Shown in pieces: positions 11,175 to 21,979 of a stretch of 64,000 nucleotides of DNA. Every line of letters begins with the position of its first letter. The stretch's first letter is position 1. Made by a program: the position numbers and the translations under genes. The notes under the pieces are model-generated. The model had not been told where the DNA came from, made no database searches, and saw only the letters and a list, made by a program, of their open reading frames with translations. Origin of the DNA: Heterohyrax brucei (lineage: Eukaryota > Chordata > Mammalia > Hyracoidea > Procaviidae); assembly GCA_028571685.1 (NCBI GenBank), contig CM053144.1:95510171-95574170 (forward strand), given 5' to 3'.

Positions 11175-11185
11175 AAGATGGCGGC
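11175..11185 (+). promoter_or_regulatory. YY1-type motif over the start codon
   Basis: AAGATGGCGGC matches the extended YY1 consensus described in mammalian core promoters, where it often overlaps the translation start just downstream of the cap site. Here it includes the SENP6 ATG. This suggests a short 5' UTR distance from the main start site, which is inference. Confidence 0.55.
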
Positions 11186-11229
11186 CGGCAAGAGCGGTGG
11201 CGGCGCTGGGGAGATCAGTTTTCTGGAAG
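11178..11229 (+). CDS. SENP6: SENP6 coding exon 1 (residues 1-17 plus one base)
   Basis: First coding exon of SUMO-specific peptidase 6, a cysteine protease of the ULP/SENP family that trims SUMO-2/3 chains in the nucleus. It translates to MAAGKSGGGAGEISFLE, which matches the SENP6 N-terminus as I know it apart from one or two substitutions. The ATG has A at -3 and G at +4, a strong Kozak context, and lies inside a CpG island. The donor at 11230 reads AAG|GTATGT. The exon ends in phase 1 and the split codon (G|CT, Ala) is completed by the exon at 35076. This N-terminal part is poorly conserved in the family generally; the assignment rests on continuity with the next four exons. The 5' UTR start cannot be placed from sequence. 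Confidence 0.95.
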
Positions 11230-11479
11230 GTATGTCTCTTTCTGCCTTAGCCGGGAGGGGTTCGGACGACAGAGGAAAAATGTGGTCCCCGGAGCCCCAG
11301 AAATTCAGTTTTCCGCACTGGATAGAATTCAGGGGCGGTGGGAGTATTGGGGGCTGCGAGGAGAAGGGCCGGGAGGGGGTATGCCCCGAGCGTACTGGGT
11401 TCGAGTCCTTCCGGGCGAGGGTCTTAGCTGGGACCGCGACGCCGAGAGGGCGGCGGGGAGTCCAGCCGCGAGCCAGACT

Positions 11480-12490
11480 AGGTGGGCGTCCTTTGAGAGT
11501 GCGCGCAGAAGTCTTGGACATTTTCTGAGTTTTGATAGTGGCCCAGGGGTGAGAACAGTGTATTCACGTCCTGTTTATTGTTCATGCAAAGTGAAAATTG
11601 CTAAGGTGGAGAGAAATTGGGGCCCATCTAAGCAGGTAGTTCTCTGGGTGGTTTTTATTACCTGCCGGTGTATCTGTCTTGCGTAGCTTCTTCAGGCTTC
11701 TTTTTTCAATCTAGGCCTAGGCAGGTCTGATATTTTGCGAAATGTGCTTTGCTAAAATGATTTTATAAATAGTTTATCAGGAAAAAGAATGAAGTTCATA
11801 ATGTCAATTTGGGGGCCGTCACCACAGCTTATAGACAAAGTTTAAGTGGTTGCATTTTTTATTCGCTTGTGAGGGAAAGTTAAACATTTGCTGTAAGTGA
11901 ACTGAACCAGTCTTACGAAGAGCTGTGGTAGAATGGGTAACAACAGTATTGGATTTCTGCGTTTTCTATAAAGCCCCCCCAAATGTGGCACAATTCATTA
12001 TAATTGTGGATCAAGAACGTTAGTGTTCGTATTGGTTAACTTGGCGATAGGCTTAGTGTTCAGCACAAGTATTTGAGTTTTTAAATATGAGTTTTAGGAA
12101 AAGGAGTATTTGCTGTTTTGAGTGTTTTAAGAGAATTAGCTGCTCTTTGGATGATTTTTGAAAAGATGATTTTCATATGCAGTATATCCTAAGCAGTACC
12201 TTTTTAAAACTTTTAAAGAATTACTGAATTACAAGGTTATGAGGGATGAATATGCCTTGCTTACTGTTTTATTACCGGCATCTATAACACAGTGAGTACT
12301 CTATTTGTTTAACAAATGAATAGAGACAATAGAGGTTAACAAAATATGCTATTAATTCATCATACTTGAGTATATCAAAGCATGTTATGCAAGCCAGCCA
12401 TTACCTAAGTGGGGGGAATTTTGTGTGATTTCTAGTAAGAAGATAAAGAAAGTTTTGAGTTTTTCAGGGTTGATTTCATAACCTACACTC
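11480..12490. other. Start of SENP6 intron 1, unassigned
   Basis: Single-copy-looking intronic sequence after the CpG island. No exon-like segment with good splice signals was seen. Confidence 0.5.
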
Positions 12491-12493
12491 TGC

Positions 12494-12637
12494 CAAAACC
12501 AAATCCCACGGCCTTCGAGTTGATTCCAGCTCATGGCAACCCTATAGATAACAAGTAGAACTGCCTCATAGAGTTTCCAAGGAGCGCCTGGCAACTTGAA
12601 CTGCCGACCTTCTGGTTGGCAGCCACAGGGTTTCTGC
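12494..12637 (-). mobile_element. AfroSINE, head-truncated
   Basis: Reverse copy with AAACCAAATCCCACGGCCTT, AGAGTTTCCAAGGAGCGCCT and GACCTTCTGGTTGGCAGCC. The tRNA-like 5' part is shortened. Confidence 0.9.
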
Positions 12638-12840
12638 CTCCACTCTAGTTTGGGCAAAATAGGTACCTGTTAAATGCTGAGAGTGGCCTGGCTTGTCTTA
12701 TCAGTGGTACTATGTGCAGTATTATTTGCTTGGAAATTGGCAACTCAAACGATGGCTTACTGATGGTTATTCAGTACTCAATCAGGTGATTTTTTTTTTT
12801 TTTTCCTGTTGTGATAAGTTCTTGGCACCTACAGGCTTCT

Positions 12841-13003
12841 GGGAAAACCTGGTGGCATAGTGTTTAAGTGCTACAGCTGCTAACCAAAAGTGTGGCAGTT
12901 TGGATGATCCGGCACTCCTTGGAAACTGTATCGCAGTTCTACTCTGCCTTTAGAGTGACGATGTCAGAATTGACTTGATAGCAGTGGGTTGGTTTGTTTT
13001 GTA
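12841..13003 (+). mobile_element. AfroSINE
   Basis: Sense copy: GAAAACCTGGTGGCATAGTG (A-box region), CTGCTAACCAAAAGTGTGGC, and tail GATAGCAGTGGGTTGGTTTG. Confidence 0.9.
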
Positions 13004-13043
13004 TAGGCTTTTCATTCGGTTTGAGTTCTGTCTAGATGACCAT

Positions 13044-13122
13044 ACCAAGAAACCAAACCAAAACTGCTGCCTTCCAGTTGACTTTGACTTATAGGAACCC
13101 TCTAGGTAGGATAGAAAGACTA
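13044..13122 (-). mobile_element. AfroSINE 3' fragment
   Basis: Reverse tail only: AAACCAAACCAAAACTGCTG then TTGACTTTGACTTATAGGAA. Confidence 0.65.
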
Positions 13123-13301
13123 AATAAAACCAACAGATACAGAGCTGATAAGAATTCCAGGACCTGTGAATCAGGGGACTGTGAATGTTCCAGTTTGATA
13201 AATTTGAATTTTACTGTGTTTCCTTTAGCATTTTCATAAAGTTTTGAATGTGAGCATAAAAGATAACAAGGATTTTAATTTCCTATATCAGATTTTTGAA
13301 G

Positions 13302-13463
13302 AGCCTTGGTGACGAAGTGATTAAGAGCTCAGCTGCCAACCAAAAGTTTGGCAGTTCGATTCCATCAGTTGCTCCCTGGAAATCCTATGTGGAATTTCTC
13401 CTCTGCCCTGTGAGGTCGCTATGAGTTGGAATCCACTCGACAGCAACGGGTTTTTCTTTTTTT
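13302..13463 (+). mobile_element. AfroSINE
   Basis: Sense copy with CAGCTGCCAACCAAAAGTTT, GGTCGCTATGAGTTGGAATC and CTCGACAGCAACGGGTTTTT. The tail keeps CpGs, so this copy is fairly young. Confidence 0.9.
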
Positions 13464-13708
13464 TTCTTTTGCATATCAGATTTTCATATACTGTAATAAA
13501 TCTTTTATAAATAAATGGGGTGATATTTAGTACTACTTGCATGTTGTTATCAGTGTTTCACTTTCCATGATTCTTTTGGTTCCATACACTCTTAATAATA
13601 AAATACTTCACTGTAATTACCATGTTTTTAAGTTTTCATGGTATTTCTCCGTAGCTTTAGGATTTGGTATTTAAACATGTTCATATTATACTCCTTTACT
13701 GCCTGTGG

Positions 13709-13880
13709 GAAACCTTGGTGGCGGTAGCCTCATCGTAGTTAAGTGCTATGGATGCTAACCAAAAACGTCAGCAGCTCAAACCTGCCAGTTGCTCCTTGGA
13801 AACTCTGTGGGGCAGTTCTACTATGTCCTCTAGTTTCACTGTAAATTGGAATTGATTCCACAGCAGTAAGACTTTTTGTA
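13709..13880 (+). mobile_element. AfroSINE with small head insertion
   Basis: Sense copy GAAACCTTGGTGGCGGTAGC. About a dozen extra bases separate the A-box region from GTTAAGTGCTATGGATGCTA. Confidence 0.85.
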
Positions 13881-13894
13881 AAACTGACGTAGAT

Positions 13895-14840
13895 TTTCAT
13901 TCACTCATTTATAGCGAACGTACGCTTGGCTAGGCACTGTACTGGAGTCATTGTAGTAGTTTTTAGAATAGAGTCCTGCCTTCAAAGAACTTATATTTTA
14001 GCAGGAAAGACTTTCAGTGAACAATTAAAAAATAACCTACTTAGAACAGTTTTACTGCAGATTTTCACATAAGTCTTTTCTTCACCTTATCAGATTTTGT
14101 CAGATTCATCAACCTATTTAAAATTGATGGCACACTGCCATGTACACACTGTCATATACAAACCTAACAGTATTCCCTTTTGTTGTAGTTTTTCTAATTG
14201 TTAATTGTGGTCAAGTTGATTCTGACTCATGGTGACCCCATGTGTGTAGAGTACTTACCACATGATAAACTACTTTCTTCATGTTTTTCAGTTCTACTAA
14301 AATACAAGTTCCAATGACTTTGTCTTTTCATCACAGTATTCCTTATACCTAGAACATACTTTTTGTTTAGGAAATAAACAAGATGATAACAATATAATGA
14401 ATTCCAAGGAGGAAATGGAGCAATGAAAGAATGAAGGAGCTGTTTTATATAGTGTTAGAGTCAGGAAAGATTCCATGAGGAGGTGACACGTGAGTTAAGA
14501 TGACACCTTAACTATGAACAGTTCAGGGTATGGTTGAGAGAGTATGTATGAAGGTTTAGCTTTTTAAATAGAAAGGTCACTATGGCAGAAGTGGAGCAAG
14601 AAAAGAATGGTTTGAAAGTTAGAAAAGACAGAAGATCTATTTTGTAGAACTGAAAATTTTTTGTTTCATACCGAGCAGTGGAAAGTTATTGAAGAGTTGG
14701 GGCTAAGAGAGTTATAATGCTGTAGTTTATCTTTTTTAAAAATCACCTTTGCTGCTACGTGGAATAAACTAGAGAAGAACAAAATTAAAAGGGGGAGATG
14801 AGTTAGAAAGACACTGTAGTCATCTAGGTAGGGGATGGCT
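13895..14840 (+). mobile_element. Ancient L2-type LINE, fragmented
   Basis: Conserved L2 3' region motifs occur in order: GCTAGGCACTGTACTGGAGT, CCTGCCTTCAAAGAACTTAT, then after a gap GAGGAGGTGACACGTGAGTT and GTCATCTAGGTAGGGGATGG. An AfroSINE-like fragment lies between the pieces near 14190-14260. Boundaries approximate. Confidence 0.6.
14196..14260 (-). mobile_element. AfroSINE tail fragment
   Basis: GGTCAAGTTGATTCTGACTC then ATGGTGACCCCATG, the 3' part of a reverse SINE inserted in the L2. Confidence 0.55.
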
Positions 14841-15049
14841 GGGGACCTGGTGGACTATCCTTCATTTATGCACCAGATTGCTGGGAGTCAACAGGCTACT
14901 TGACAGCACTTTGAGCTGTTAAGAAGTAGTGTCATTCATCGAGAAGGGTTAAACTGGTGGAGAAGAGAGAGAGACATTCACTCTGCTTTGGTCCTACTAG
15001 GTTTAAGATGCCTATTGACCTTAATATATTCTAAAATATGCTTTATGTC

Positions 15050-15740
15050 CTTGTAACTGTCGTCGTTAGGTACTGTTGAGTTGTTTCTGACTCATAGCAA
15101 TCCGGTGTACAACAGAATGAAATAGTGCCTGGTCTTGCACCAACTTCACAGTTATTGTTATGGCCAAGCCAAGTGCCGTCGAGTCTCGGAGCCCATTATT
15201 GAAGCCACAGTGTCAATGCATCTCTGTTAAGGTCTTCCTCATTTTCATTGACCTTCTGCTTTACCAGGTATCATGGCCTTCTCCAGAGACATAGTCTCAC
15301 CATCCTTTTGGCCATACTTCTAAGACAAATTTGTTGGTTCTTCCAGTAGTCTATGTTATATTCAGTGTACTTGGCCAACACCATACAAATTCATTGCTAC
15401 TACTTCAGTCTTCCTTATTTATTTGTCCCACTTTCACGTGTATGAGGCCGTTGAAAATACCAAGATGTGGGTCAGGCACAGCTTAGTTCTCTAAGAAATA
15501 TCTTTGCTTTTAACACTTTTAAGAGGTCTTTTGTAGGATATCTGCATTACTTTATTTCTTGACTACTGCTGCATGAGTACTGAATGTGGATTTGAAGTAA
15601 CATGGAATTCTTGACAACTTCAGTATTTTCTCCTTTATTGGTCCATGTATGAGGATTCCAATTTTCTTTATTTTGAGGTGTAATCCATATTGTAGGCTAT
15701 GGTCTTTGATCTTCATCAGTAAGTGCTTCCAGTACTTGTC
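15050..15740 (-). mobile_element. RTE-type LINE, 3' fragment
   Basis: Parallels the copy at 2272: GTTGTTTCTGACTCATAGCA at its 3' tip, AGGTCTTCCTCATTTTCATT, CTTGGCCAACACCATACAAA and TTTTAACACTTTTAAGAGGT follow in the same order. A 19-base SINE-tail fragment interrupts it at 15167-15185. Frames are broken. Confidence 0.8.
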
Positions 15741-15741
15741 A

Positions 15742-15836
15742 GGTACCTTCTTACAAGGACAAGGTGCCTCTGGGAAGACTTAAATCTTTCGGTTAAGGAG
15801 CTGAGTGCGTTAACCATTTGTACTACTCAGTCCTTA
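15742..15836 (-). mobile_element. AfroSINE head fragment, divergent subtype
   Basis: Reverse of the 5' part of the copy at 16305: AAGGACAAGGTGCCTCTGGG and the reversed tRNA-like head near ACTACTCAGTCCTTA. Confidence 0.55.
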
Positions 15837-16079
15837 TAATTACTGTTTAAAATTTTAATTTCACTTCTTACTGTTCTGGGGAAAAGGAAACCTGTTGACC
15901 GCTGTCGTACTATATTTTATTCCTTTGTTACCACGCTAAAACTGCATGAATTTAATTAGGCACAGTTTATATTGAATTCCTCACTTTGACTCATTTATTT
16001 CTCTTGTATTTGCTTTTAATTTTTTTTCATGCTTCTGTATGTGATGGGTGGTTTGGGCAAGTTTCTTTTCTAGCTTCAT

Positions 16080-16300
16080 TCATTCAGCAGATATTTAGCA
16101 CTTGCTGTGTTAGACTCTGGTAAAGTGAAAGGCATAGGGGTGAGGGGAAAAAAACATGGTCTCCTCTGGGAGTTTCCAGTCAGTAAAGAAATAATCACAC
16201 TTTTAAATGTAGAATTACAACCGTTAAGTATAACAAAGAGGGACCACTTATGATAATGAACTGTTTGATCTAATCAAGGTAATCACAAGTTTGAGGAATG
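16080..16300 (+). mobile_element. L2-type LINE fragment
   Basis: CATTCATTCAGCAGATATTT and GCACTTGCTGTGTTAGACTC match the L2 3' end pattern. It resumes at 16516 after a SINE. Confidence 0.55.
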
Positions 16301-16304
16301 ATTA

Positions 16305-16515
16305 GAAGGGGCCAGTCCTTGAGTGGTACAAATGGTTAATGCACTCAGCTGCTTAACTAACTTAACTGAAAGATTGAAGTCTTCCCAGAGGCACCGTGTC
16401 CTTGTAAGAAAGACCTGGTGATCTATTTCTGAAACATTAACCTCATGAAGCTTAGTTCTCTGGCATAAACGGGGTTACTGTGAGTCAGTATTGACTCTTC
16501 GGCATTTGGATTTTT
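16305..16515 (+). mobile_element. AfroSINE, divergent longer subtype
   Basis: GGTACAAATGGTTAATGCAC head, CCCAGAGGCACCGTGTCCTT middle block, GAGTCAGTATTGACTC tail and a poly(T)-rich end at 16501-16514. Confidence 0.75.
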
Positions 16516-16790
16516 TTTTTTTTCCCCACAAGAAGGATATCTGGGGAGACATCTTTCCAGGCAGCAAGAATATGATGAAGGGACCATGACATGTTTGGCA
16601 AACTAAAAGAACAGTTTGGTGCGAGCAAGAAGAGTGGTACATGGACACTGATAGTGGTATTAGTTTCTTTAGAAAACAGAGTCACTGGCTGCAGCATTAG
16701 AAACCTTTAGAGAGGACCAAAACTTTATCAGGGAGACCAGTTAGGACTCTGTTGCAGTGTAGGGCAGAGGTGATGGTAGCGAGTTTGTTG
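16516..16790 (+). mobile_element. L2-type LINE, continuation
   Basis: GCAGCAAGAATATGATGAAG, AGGGAGACCAGTTAGGACTC and GGCAGAGGTGATGGTAGC follow the L2 order, continuing the piece before the SINE. Confidence 0.5.
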
Positions 16791-17496
16791 TTGTAACCTT
16801 TCTTTTGATACTGTTCACCTTTCTTTCTGTGGAATTTGTAACAAGTTGATTTCAGGGCTCATCTGTGGCTTTTTTATACTGCGCATCTTTTCTGTTTGCC
16901 TTATTTCTCCGGACTGAAAGTCCGTATCTGTATTTTCTCCCCTATTTTTCCCTGAAGTAACTTTTTTTCTGCCTTGGTTTTCTCATATGAATATATTACT
17001 ACCTGAGTTGTTTGTTCTTCTTTTCATTCTGGACTGTGTCCACTAGATTGGAAAGACCAATGCAGTGTTACTGCAGGGTTATCCTGTGTGCCGGCAAAAA
17101 ATGCTTCTGTCTCCAAATGAAAAGTTTTGACATTTTTTGTTTCACATGTGAATTAAGTGAACTTAATTCAGAACTCAATTTGCTCCATTTCCTGAGAACT
17201 AAGGCATGATTTCTCAAAACGCCACTGACATTTCGTGGAACAGAAGAAAGTCTTATTAGTAGTATGCCACCAAGTTCTCCATTTAGCCCTGCTCGTTTTT
17301 CTTTAGCCAACAGTAATTGTGGAAACTACATCAGGGTGTTGCTTTGTATTTGCTCTTTAATTAAATGTTTATTTCCTGGTTTCATCCCAGGTGGATCAAC
17401 AAATTGTGGTCTTTTGTGCCTGTCTGATTTCATGTGCTCACATAGAATTGTGGATGGAACGTCACCTGGAATGGAAGAAATTTTTAAGAAATAGAC

Positions 17497-17715
17497 TGAG
17501 AGCGTGAACTTAGAAATTAGAATGTCTGGGTTCAAAACCTAGGTCTGTCAGTTACTAGTTGTGTGATCTTGGACAAATAACTTACCTGTGTTTTCTCATC
17601 TACCCGTAAAAACAACGAAAATTGTAGTTACCTAATAGGGTTGCCATCCAGGATTAAGTGAGTTAATGTATGTTGAAGGATTGAGTTAATGTATGTTGAT
17701 ATGTAGAACAATTCT
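17497..17715 (+). repeat. MIR SINE
   Basis: Clear MIR signature: TGGGTTCAAAACCTAGGTCT, CTAGTTGTGTGATCTTGGAC, TTTTCTCATCTACCCGTAAA, AATAGGGTTGCCATCCAGGA. A 23-base tandem duplication (GAGTTAATGTATGTTGA at 17660 and 17683) marks its end. Confidence 0.8.
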
Positions 17716-17719
17716 GGGT

Positions 17720-18500
17720 ATATAATAGGCATTATGTGTTTGTTGATATTATTACTATTATTGGCAATTGGAGAATTGAAAAAGAAATTTGTTTCCTCAC
17801 TTTCCTTCTCTTTCATCTTGTTTCTGTTTTATTTGAGCTGTAGCTTTTTGTTTATTGTTGTTTCGTTCACTGGGTTTCTTTTTCTAGGCATCTGCTGATT
17901 GTCCTGGATATTCTTGGGTAACTAGAATAGTGAGAATGGAAAGGGAGAATGATACTGTGTGCTCCATATAATGCAAACTTTCATGAATTGATTGTTCCTG
18001 TTTCTATAAAGAGTGATACTGTGTATTTGAGGAAATAGTGTGTGTTATATGATGCAGAACAAGTTAAGGGTAAAATCAGACCTGATTTATAGTCCCAGCC
18101 TCTTTTCTTCATTCCTGTTTGTTATCCTTATCCCTCTTGTCCCCTCATTTGCTTTTTAATTGTTTCCTGCCACATTCAGGGATGGAGAAGATAGACCCAG
18201 ATTTTCAGGTGGAGGAGTACTAAGAATTTACAGATATCTTTAATCTACCATAGGTAGCCAAAATTAAAGTTCTTGTGTTTTTTCCCCATTCACCACACAG
18301 TCAATTTGAAAAAACTGGTTCTTATGTGTTGGATTCAATTCTGGACTATCTAGAAAATTAAAGAGGGACAAAACAAAATGGGCAACAATTTGTAACTTGT
18401 ATTCAAAAGAATATTATAACAGTGTGAGCAGTCCCTAATTTGACTTCTCTTTGATAAGGGACTGATTCACAAATTTCTGAAACTCATCCAACGTAAGAAT
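17720..18500. other. Intron 1, unassigned
   Basis: AT-rich intronic sequence without a recognised repeat or exon. Confidence 0.45.
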
Positions 18501-18507
18501 AGACCAG

Positions 18508-18663
18508 GAAACACCCAAACCCACTGCCATCAAGTTGATTCCGACTCATAGCAACCCTATAGACAGAGTAGAACTGACCCCATAGAGTTTTTAAGGAGTA
18601 CCTGGTGGACTTGAACTGCCAACCTTCTGGTTAGCAGCTGCAGCACTTAACCATTATGCCAAG
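18508..18663 (-). mobile_element. AfroSINE
   Basis: Reverse copy with CCAAACCCACTGCCATCAAG, CCTTCTGGTTAGCAGCTGCA and head TTAACCATTATGCCA. Confidence 0.9.
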
Positions 18664-19109
18664 GATGAAGAAGAATATTAAAAACTTTTCATTCTGTTGC
18701 TTTTTTATTTCATTGATGTCTGTGTTATGCTGACATTGTTAATCTAATTGTTTGCATTTTCATTGCTTCATCTCTTAGAAAACATGGTCAGAATACTTAA
18801 AATCGTTAAAGAATAAATTAATACTTTTTACAGACAATGGTTAATACACAGCACCTTAAAGACAGATGGTTTAATGGTCAGAGTTACAACAATCTTAAGT
18901 TTGTACACTTAAGTCACATTATTTGGAATAATTCCAAGGATTGATGATTCACTATTGTGAACTGCCTGTCTTGGTTGCTTGTGTCAAGTAACCAAAAGAG
19001 TGGCAGTGACTATGAAAGATAATCAGTACGGTATCCATTTGACACTAAAAACAGGATTTCTTTTCAGTCTCTGTTCTTTGGATGCCTTGTGGATTTTGTA
19101 AACACATCT

Positions 19110-19304
19110 GATGGCACACTAGGTAAACAAATGCTTGACTGCTAACTGAAACTTTGGTGATTCAAACCCACCCAGCAGCTCTGTAGGAGAAAGATCTGAA
19201 GATGCTTCCACAGGATTGCAGCCTAGAAAACCTGGTAGGGCAATTCTTCTCTCACATGGAGGACTGCTGTGAGTCAGTTGACTTGATGGTACCTAACAAC
19301 AGGA
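19110..19304 (+). mobile_element. AfroSINE, longer subtype with RTE-like tail
   Basis: Sense copy with GACTGCTAACTGAAACTTTG, an extra block GGAGAAAGATCTGAAGATGC, and tail GATGGTACCTAACAACA, the AAC-type ending also seen on the RTE LINE. Confidence 0.8.
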
Positions 19305-19309
19305 TTTTT

Positions 19310-20825
19310 TTTTCTCTCCAGCCTTTCGTACTCATTGCCGAAAATCAGGATCACTTGTATCCTGAGGATGTAGGACTCCCAGTGCTGTCTCTCTTCTTGT
19401 CATCCTGCCCTACCTGAAGTTAACAGTAGCTACCCTGAGGCCACATGAAATTGGGCAATAGTCATATTAGGATCCTGCCTCTGGAGATTTTCTTTTTTTT
19501 TTTTCTATTTTAAATATACTTAATACTTCTTTTGGGAAAAATATTTTCTCTCACTGAAATTAACTGCATTAAATCTTTGGAATCCAAACAAGATTTTTAA
19601 AAAAAAAAAAAAACAGTGTTTTTGAGCATAGTAAATTTACTTTTTCACTTATTTGTGAAAACTGCTTTTCAGGACAGGGGCCAGCTACAAATTCCAAAGG
19701 TTTCCAAGACTTGTTTGTAGGCTACCTAGTAACCACGTTAATTTCTTATATTAAAAATCGGCAAACTTTCTACCCCCGTAACCTCTTATGTCTGAATCTG
19801 CTATTAAATCCTGAAGTGTGGTCAAGGTAACATTTCTTCTTCACCACAGCCTTTGCCAGCAAAGAAACCAACATGTTTGTCTCTGTAATGCCCCTCAGGG
19901 TTTGTACAACATGGGATTTTTAAGTGTTTTGGCATTTAATCTTCTTTTTGTAGCCCCGTTTGGTCCCCATTCTTTATATCACCACAGGAAATATTACCGA
20001 AGAATGATTTAGTTTTGTTATAATAGCACTTAGTCTGAAAATGTGCTACATCAGCATTTCTTTCACAAGTTGGGTATCAGCTCTTGAGTCTCCTTTGCTT
20101 TCAGTTCATATTGGCAGTTGTTTGTTTTCTAGCTTTGGAAGTTTGTGTGCTTCAGCTCAAGTTGACTGTGTTTTTAGTGATTATGTAACCTGAGCAGAGG
20201 AGGAATCAACTGTACTAATTTGGGATAAAGTAGCACTGTTTGGTGTTTGTGTTCCATGAAGGGTCAAGGAGCTTCAAGCAAGACTGTCAGCACCAAACTA
20301 CTGACTAATGGACTTGGGCTGAACTGGCTGTATGCCAGCATCATGCCAAAAGGTCCATAGAAACTTGCTGAACATAAATGAAAAGATAAGTATGCCTAGA
20401 GAAGACTGATCAATAGCTGGATGCTAAGCCAAAGAGTATTTTGATTTTGATTGGTTCATGCTGTTCTTTATTGAGTCCTACAAAAGTAATATATTCAAGG
20501 ACTTCATCTTCCAGTAGTATTGGTGATTTGTCTTCTGTACCAAAGAATCACAAGTTTTATAGATCAAGAATTCAGGCAAGGCTTAGCTGGACATTCTTCT
20601 GATTTGCGTAGTGTTTGTAGGGGCTGTTAGTGATGGCTTGTCTAGTCTAGCAGTTTGAAGATGGCTTCATTCAGATGTCTGACTTGTGGCAAGTGTGGAA
20701 AGTTCTTAAGGCCTTTTCATGTGATTTCTTCAAGGAGGATAGTCAGACTTGCCTGATGACTCAAGATTCCAGAGACCATCTTTGGAGAATCTTGACAGGT
20801 TGTTGAGAAAGACTGGGCATATAGC
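19310..20825. other. Intron 1, unassigned
   Basis: No exon or clear repeat. Homopolymer runs (T at about 19491-19502, A at about 19599-19613) are the only simple features. Confidence 0.45.
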
Positions 20826-20827
20826 CC

Positions 20828-20952
20828 TGTACCTATTGTTGTGAAGTTGATTTTGACTCATAGTGACCCTGTAGGGTAGAGTAGAACTGCCCTATAGGGT
20901 TTACAGGTGGATTTGAACTGCCAGCCTTTTGGTTAGCAGACATAGTTCTTAA
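20828..20952 (-). mobile_element. AfroSINE, internally deleted
   Basis: Reverse copy: GTTGATTTTGACTCATAGTG, GAGTAGAACTGCCCTATAGG, then GCCTTTTGGTTAGCAGACAT. The middle is shortened. Confidence 0.8.
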
Positions 20953-21149
20953 TTCTCTTTACATTTTGTTGCTGTTTTTATGTGTCCAACTTGCAGAAAT
21001 TAACTTTTCTTTCAGTTGTCCCTCTTAAAAATTTACAAATTCTTCCATGGTTATAAAAATCTTGGCAATAATTTTAAAAGTGTGTTATTAAGATTTTTCA
21101 CACATACATGAAAAATAAAGACTAATTTAGCAAACACTAGTGTTCTGCT

Positions 21150-21600
21150 TGTTAGTCTGAAGAATATTACCAGTATAGTTGAGAGATAACCACTGTTCTT
21201 AATTTGGTAGTTACTGTTTCCGTGCATTTTTTATACTTTGTCCTTCATGTACTTATGTCTAGACAACATTATAGACTACTACTTTGCATATTTCAAAATA
21301 TAAATCATCATCTAGTCTTCTGCAACTTAGCTTTTAAACATTTTTCACAGCATTGTTTGAGAGATTTCAACAGTATTAACAAAAATAACTGATGGGCTTT
21401 AATTTGCATTGTCATTTAGTGTTACATTGTATGAATAGAATTTATACCATTTAGTGTTACATTTTATGGATGTAATTTATACAATTTAGTGTTGCATTTT
21501 ATGAGTAGAGTTTATTCATACTAGTTCTTGGAAATTTAAGTTGTATCCAGATTCTCCCTGTTACATCCATTGCTTCTAGGAGCATTTTTAGTATTTAGTA
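21150..21600 (-). mobile_element. Old L1 3' fragment
   Basis: Resembles old mammalian L1 3' regions in reverse (GATAACCACTGTTCTTAATT, TTTTCACAGCATTGTTTG). Very diverged. It contains a 35-base tandem repeat. Confidence 0.35.
21413..21517. repeat. 35-base tandem repeat, three units
   Basis: Units at 21413-21447, 21448-21482 and 21483-21517. All begin C/AATTTAGTGTT and share ATGRRT and TTTATWC blocks; each is exactly 35 bases with a handful of differences. Confidence 0.85.
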
Positions 21601-21646
21601 CTAGGAACATATTTAATACATTTTCTTGTATATATGCTTTTCTCTA

Positions 21647-21972
21647 GGGTAGGAATGTGCAAACTTTTAATGTAAATGTCTAGATAATGAATATTTTGTG
21701 CTTTGCAGTCAATACAGTTTCTGTTGCGATTTTCAATGCTGCTATTTTAGTGAGAAGGCAATAATAGATAACACCTAAGTAGATGAGTGTGGCTGTGTAC
21801 TAATAATGTTTTATGGATAGTGAAATTTGAATTTCATATAATTCTCACATGTCTCAAAATACTATTCTTCCTTTATTTTTTTTCTCCAGTAATTTAAAAA
21901 GCATACCTAGTTTGTAGGCCTTAGATGAATAGGCAGCAGGCTGAATTTGGCTGAGTCATGGTTTGCAAACAT
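21647..21972 (+). mobile_element. hAT-type nonautonomous DNA transposon
   Basis: Starts GGAATGTGCAAACTTTTAAT and ends CTGAGTCATGGTTTGCAAAC, with CAATACAGTTTCTGTTGCGA and GTGGCTGTGTACTAATAATG between. This is a common Charlie-related mammalian element. A second copy lies inverted at 36735-36955. Confidence 0.65.
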
Positions 21973-21979
21973 GTGCTCT

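Larger units (their letters stand above)
10240..11480 (+). promoter_or_regulatory. SENP6: CpG island: SENP6 promoter and 5' UTR
   Basis: GC content and CpG density jump here compared with the AT-rich flanks on both sides. The stretch holds GC-box motifs (GGGCGGGGTGGGCGG near 10651), a CGG-rich run (10521-10552), an ETS-like TTCCGG near 10846 and no TATA box. This is typical of a housekeeping promoter with dispersed start sites. Several overlapping open frames here on both strands are artefacts of GC-rich sequence with few stops. The transcription start cannot be fixed without cap-site data. A divergent transcript is possible but has no sequence support. Confidence 0.85.

Noticed and set aside
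10255-11686. Several long overlapping open frames on both strands in the CpG island, including one of 274 residues.
   Set aside because: They are arginine-, glycine- and proline-rich and overlap in many frames, as expected from GC-rich sequence with few stops. Only 11178-11229 matches a known protein.
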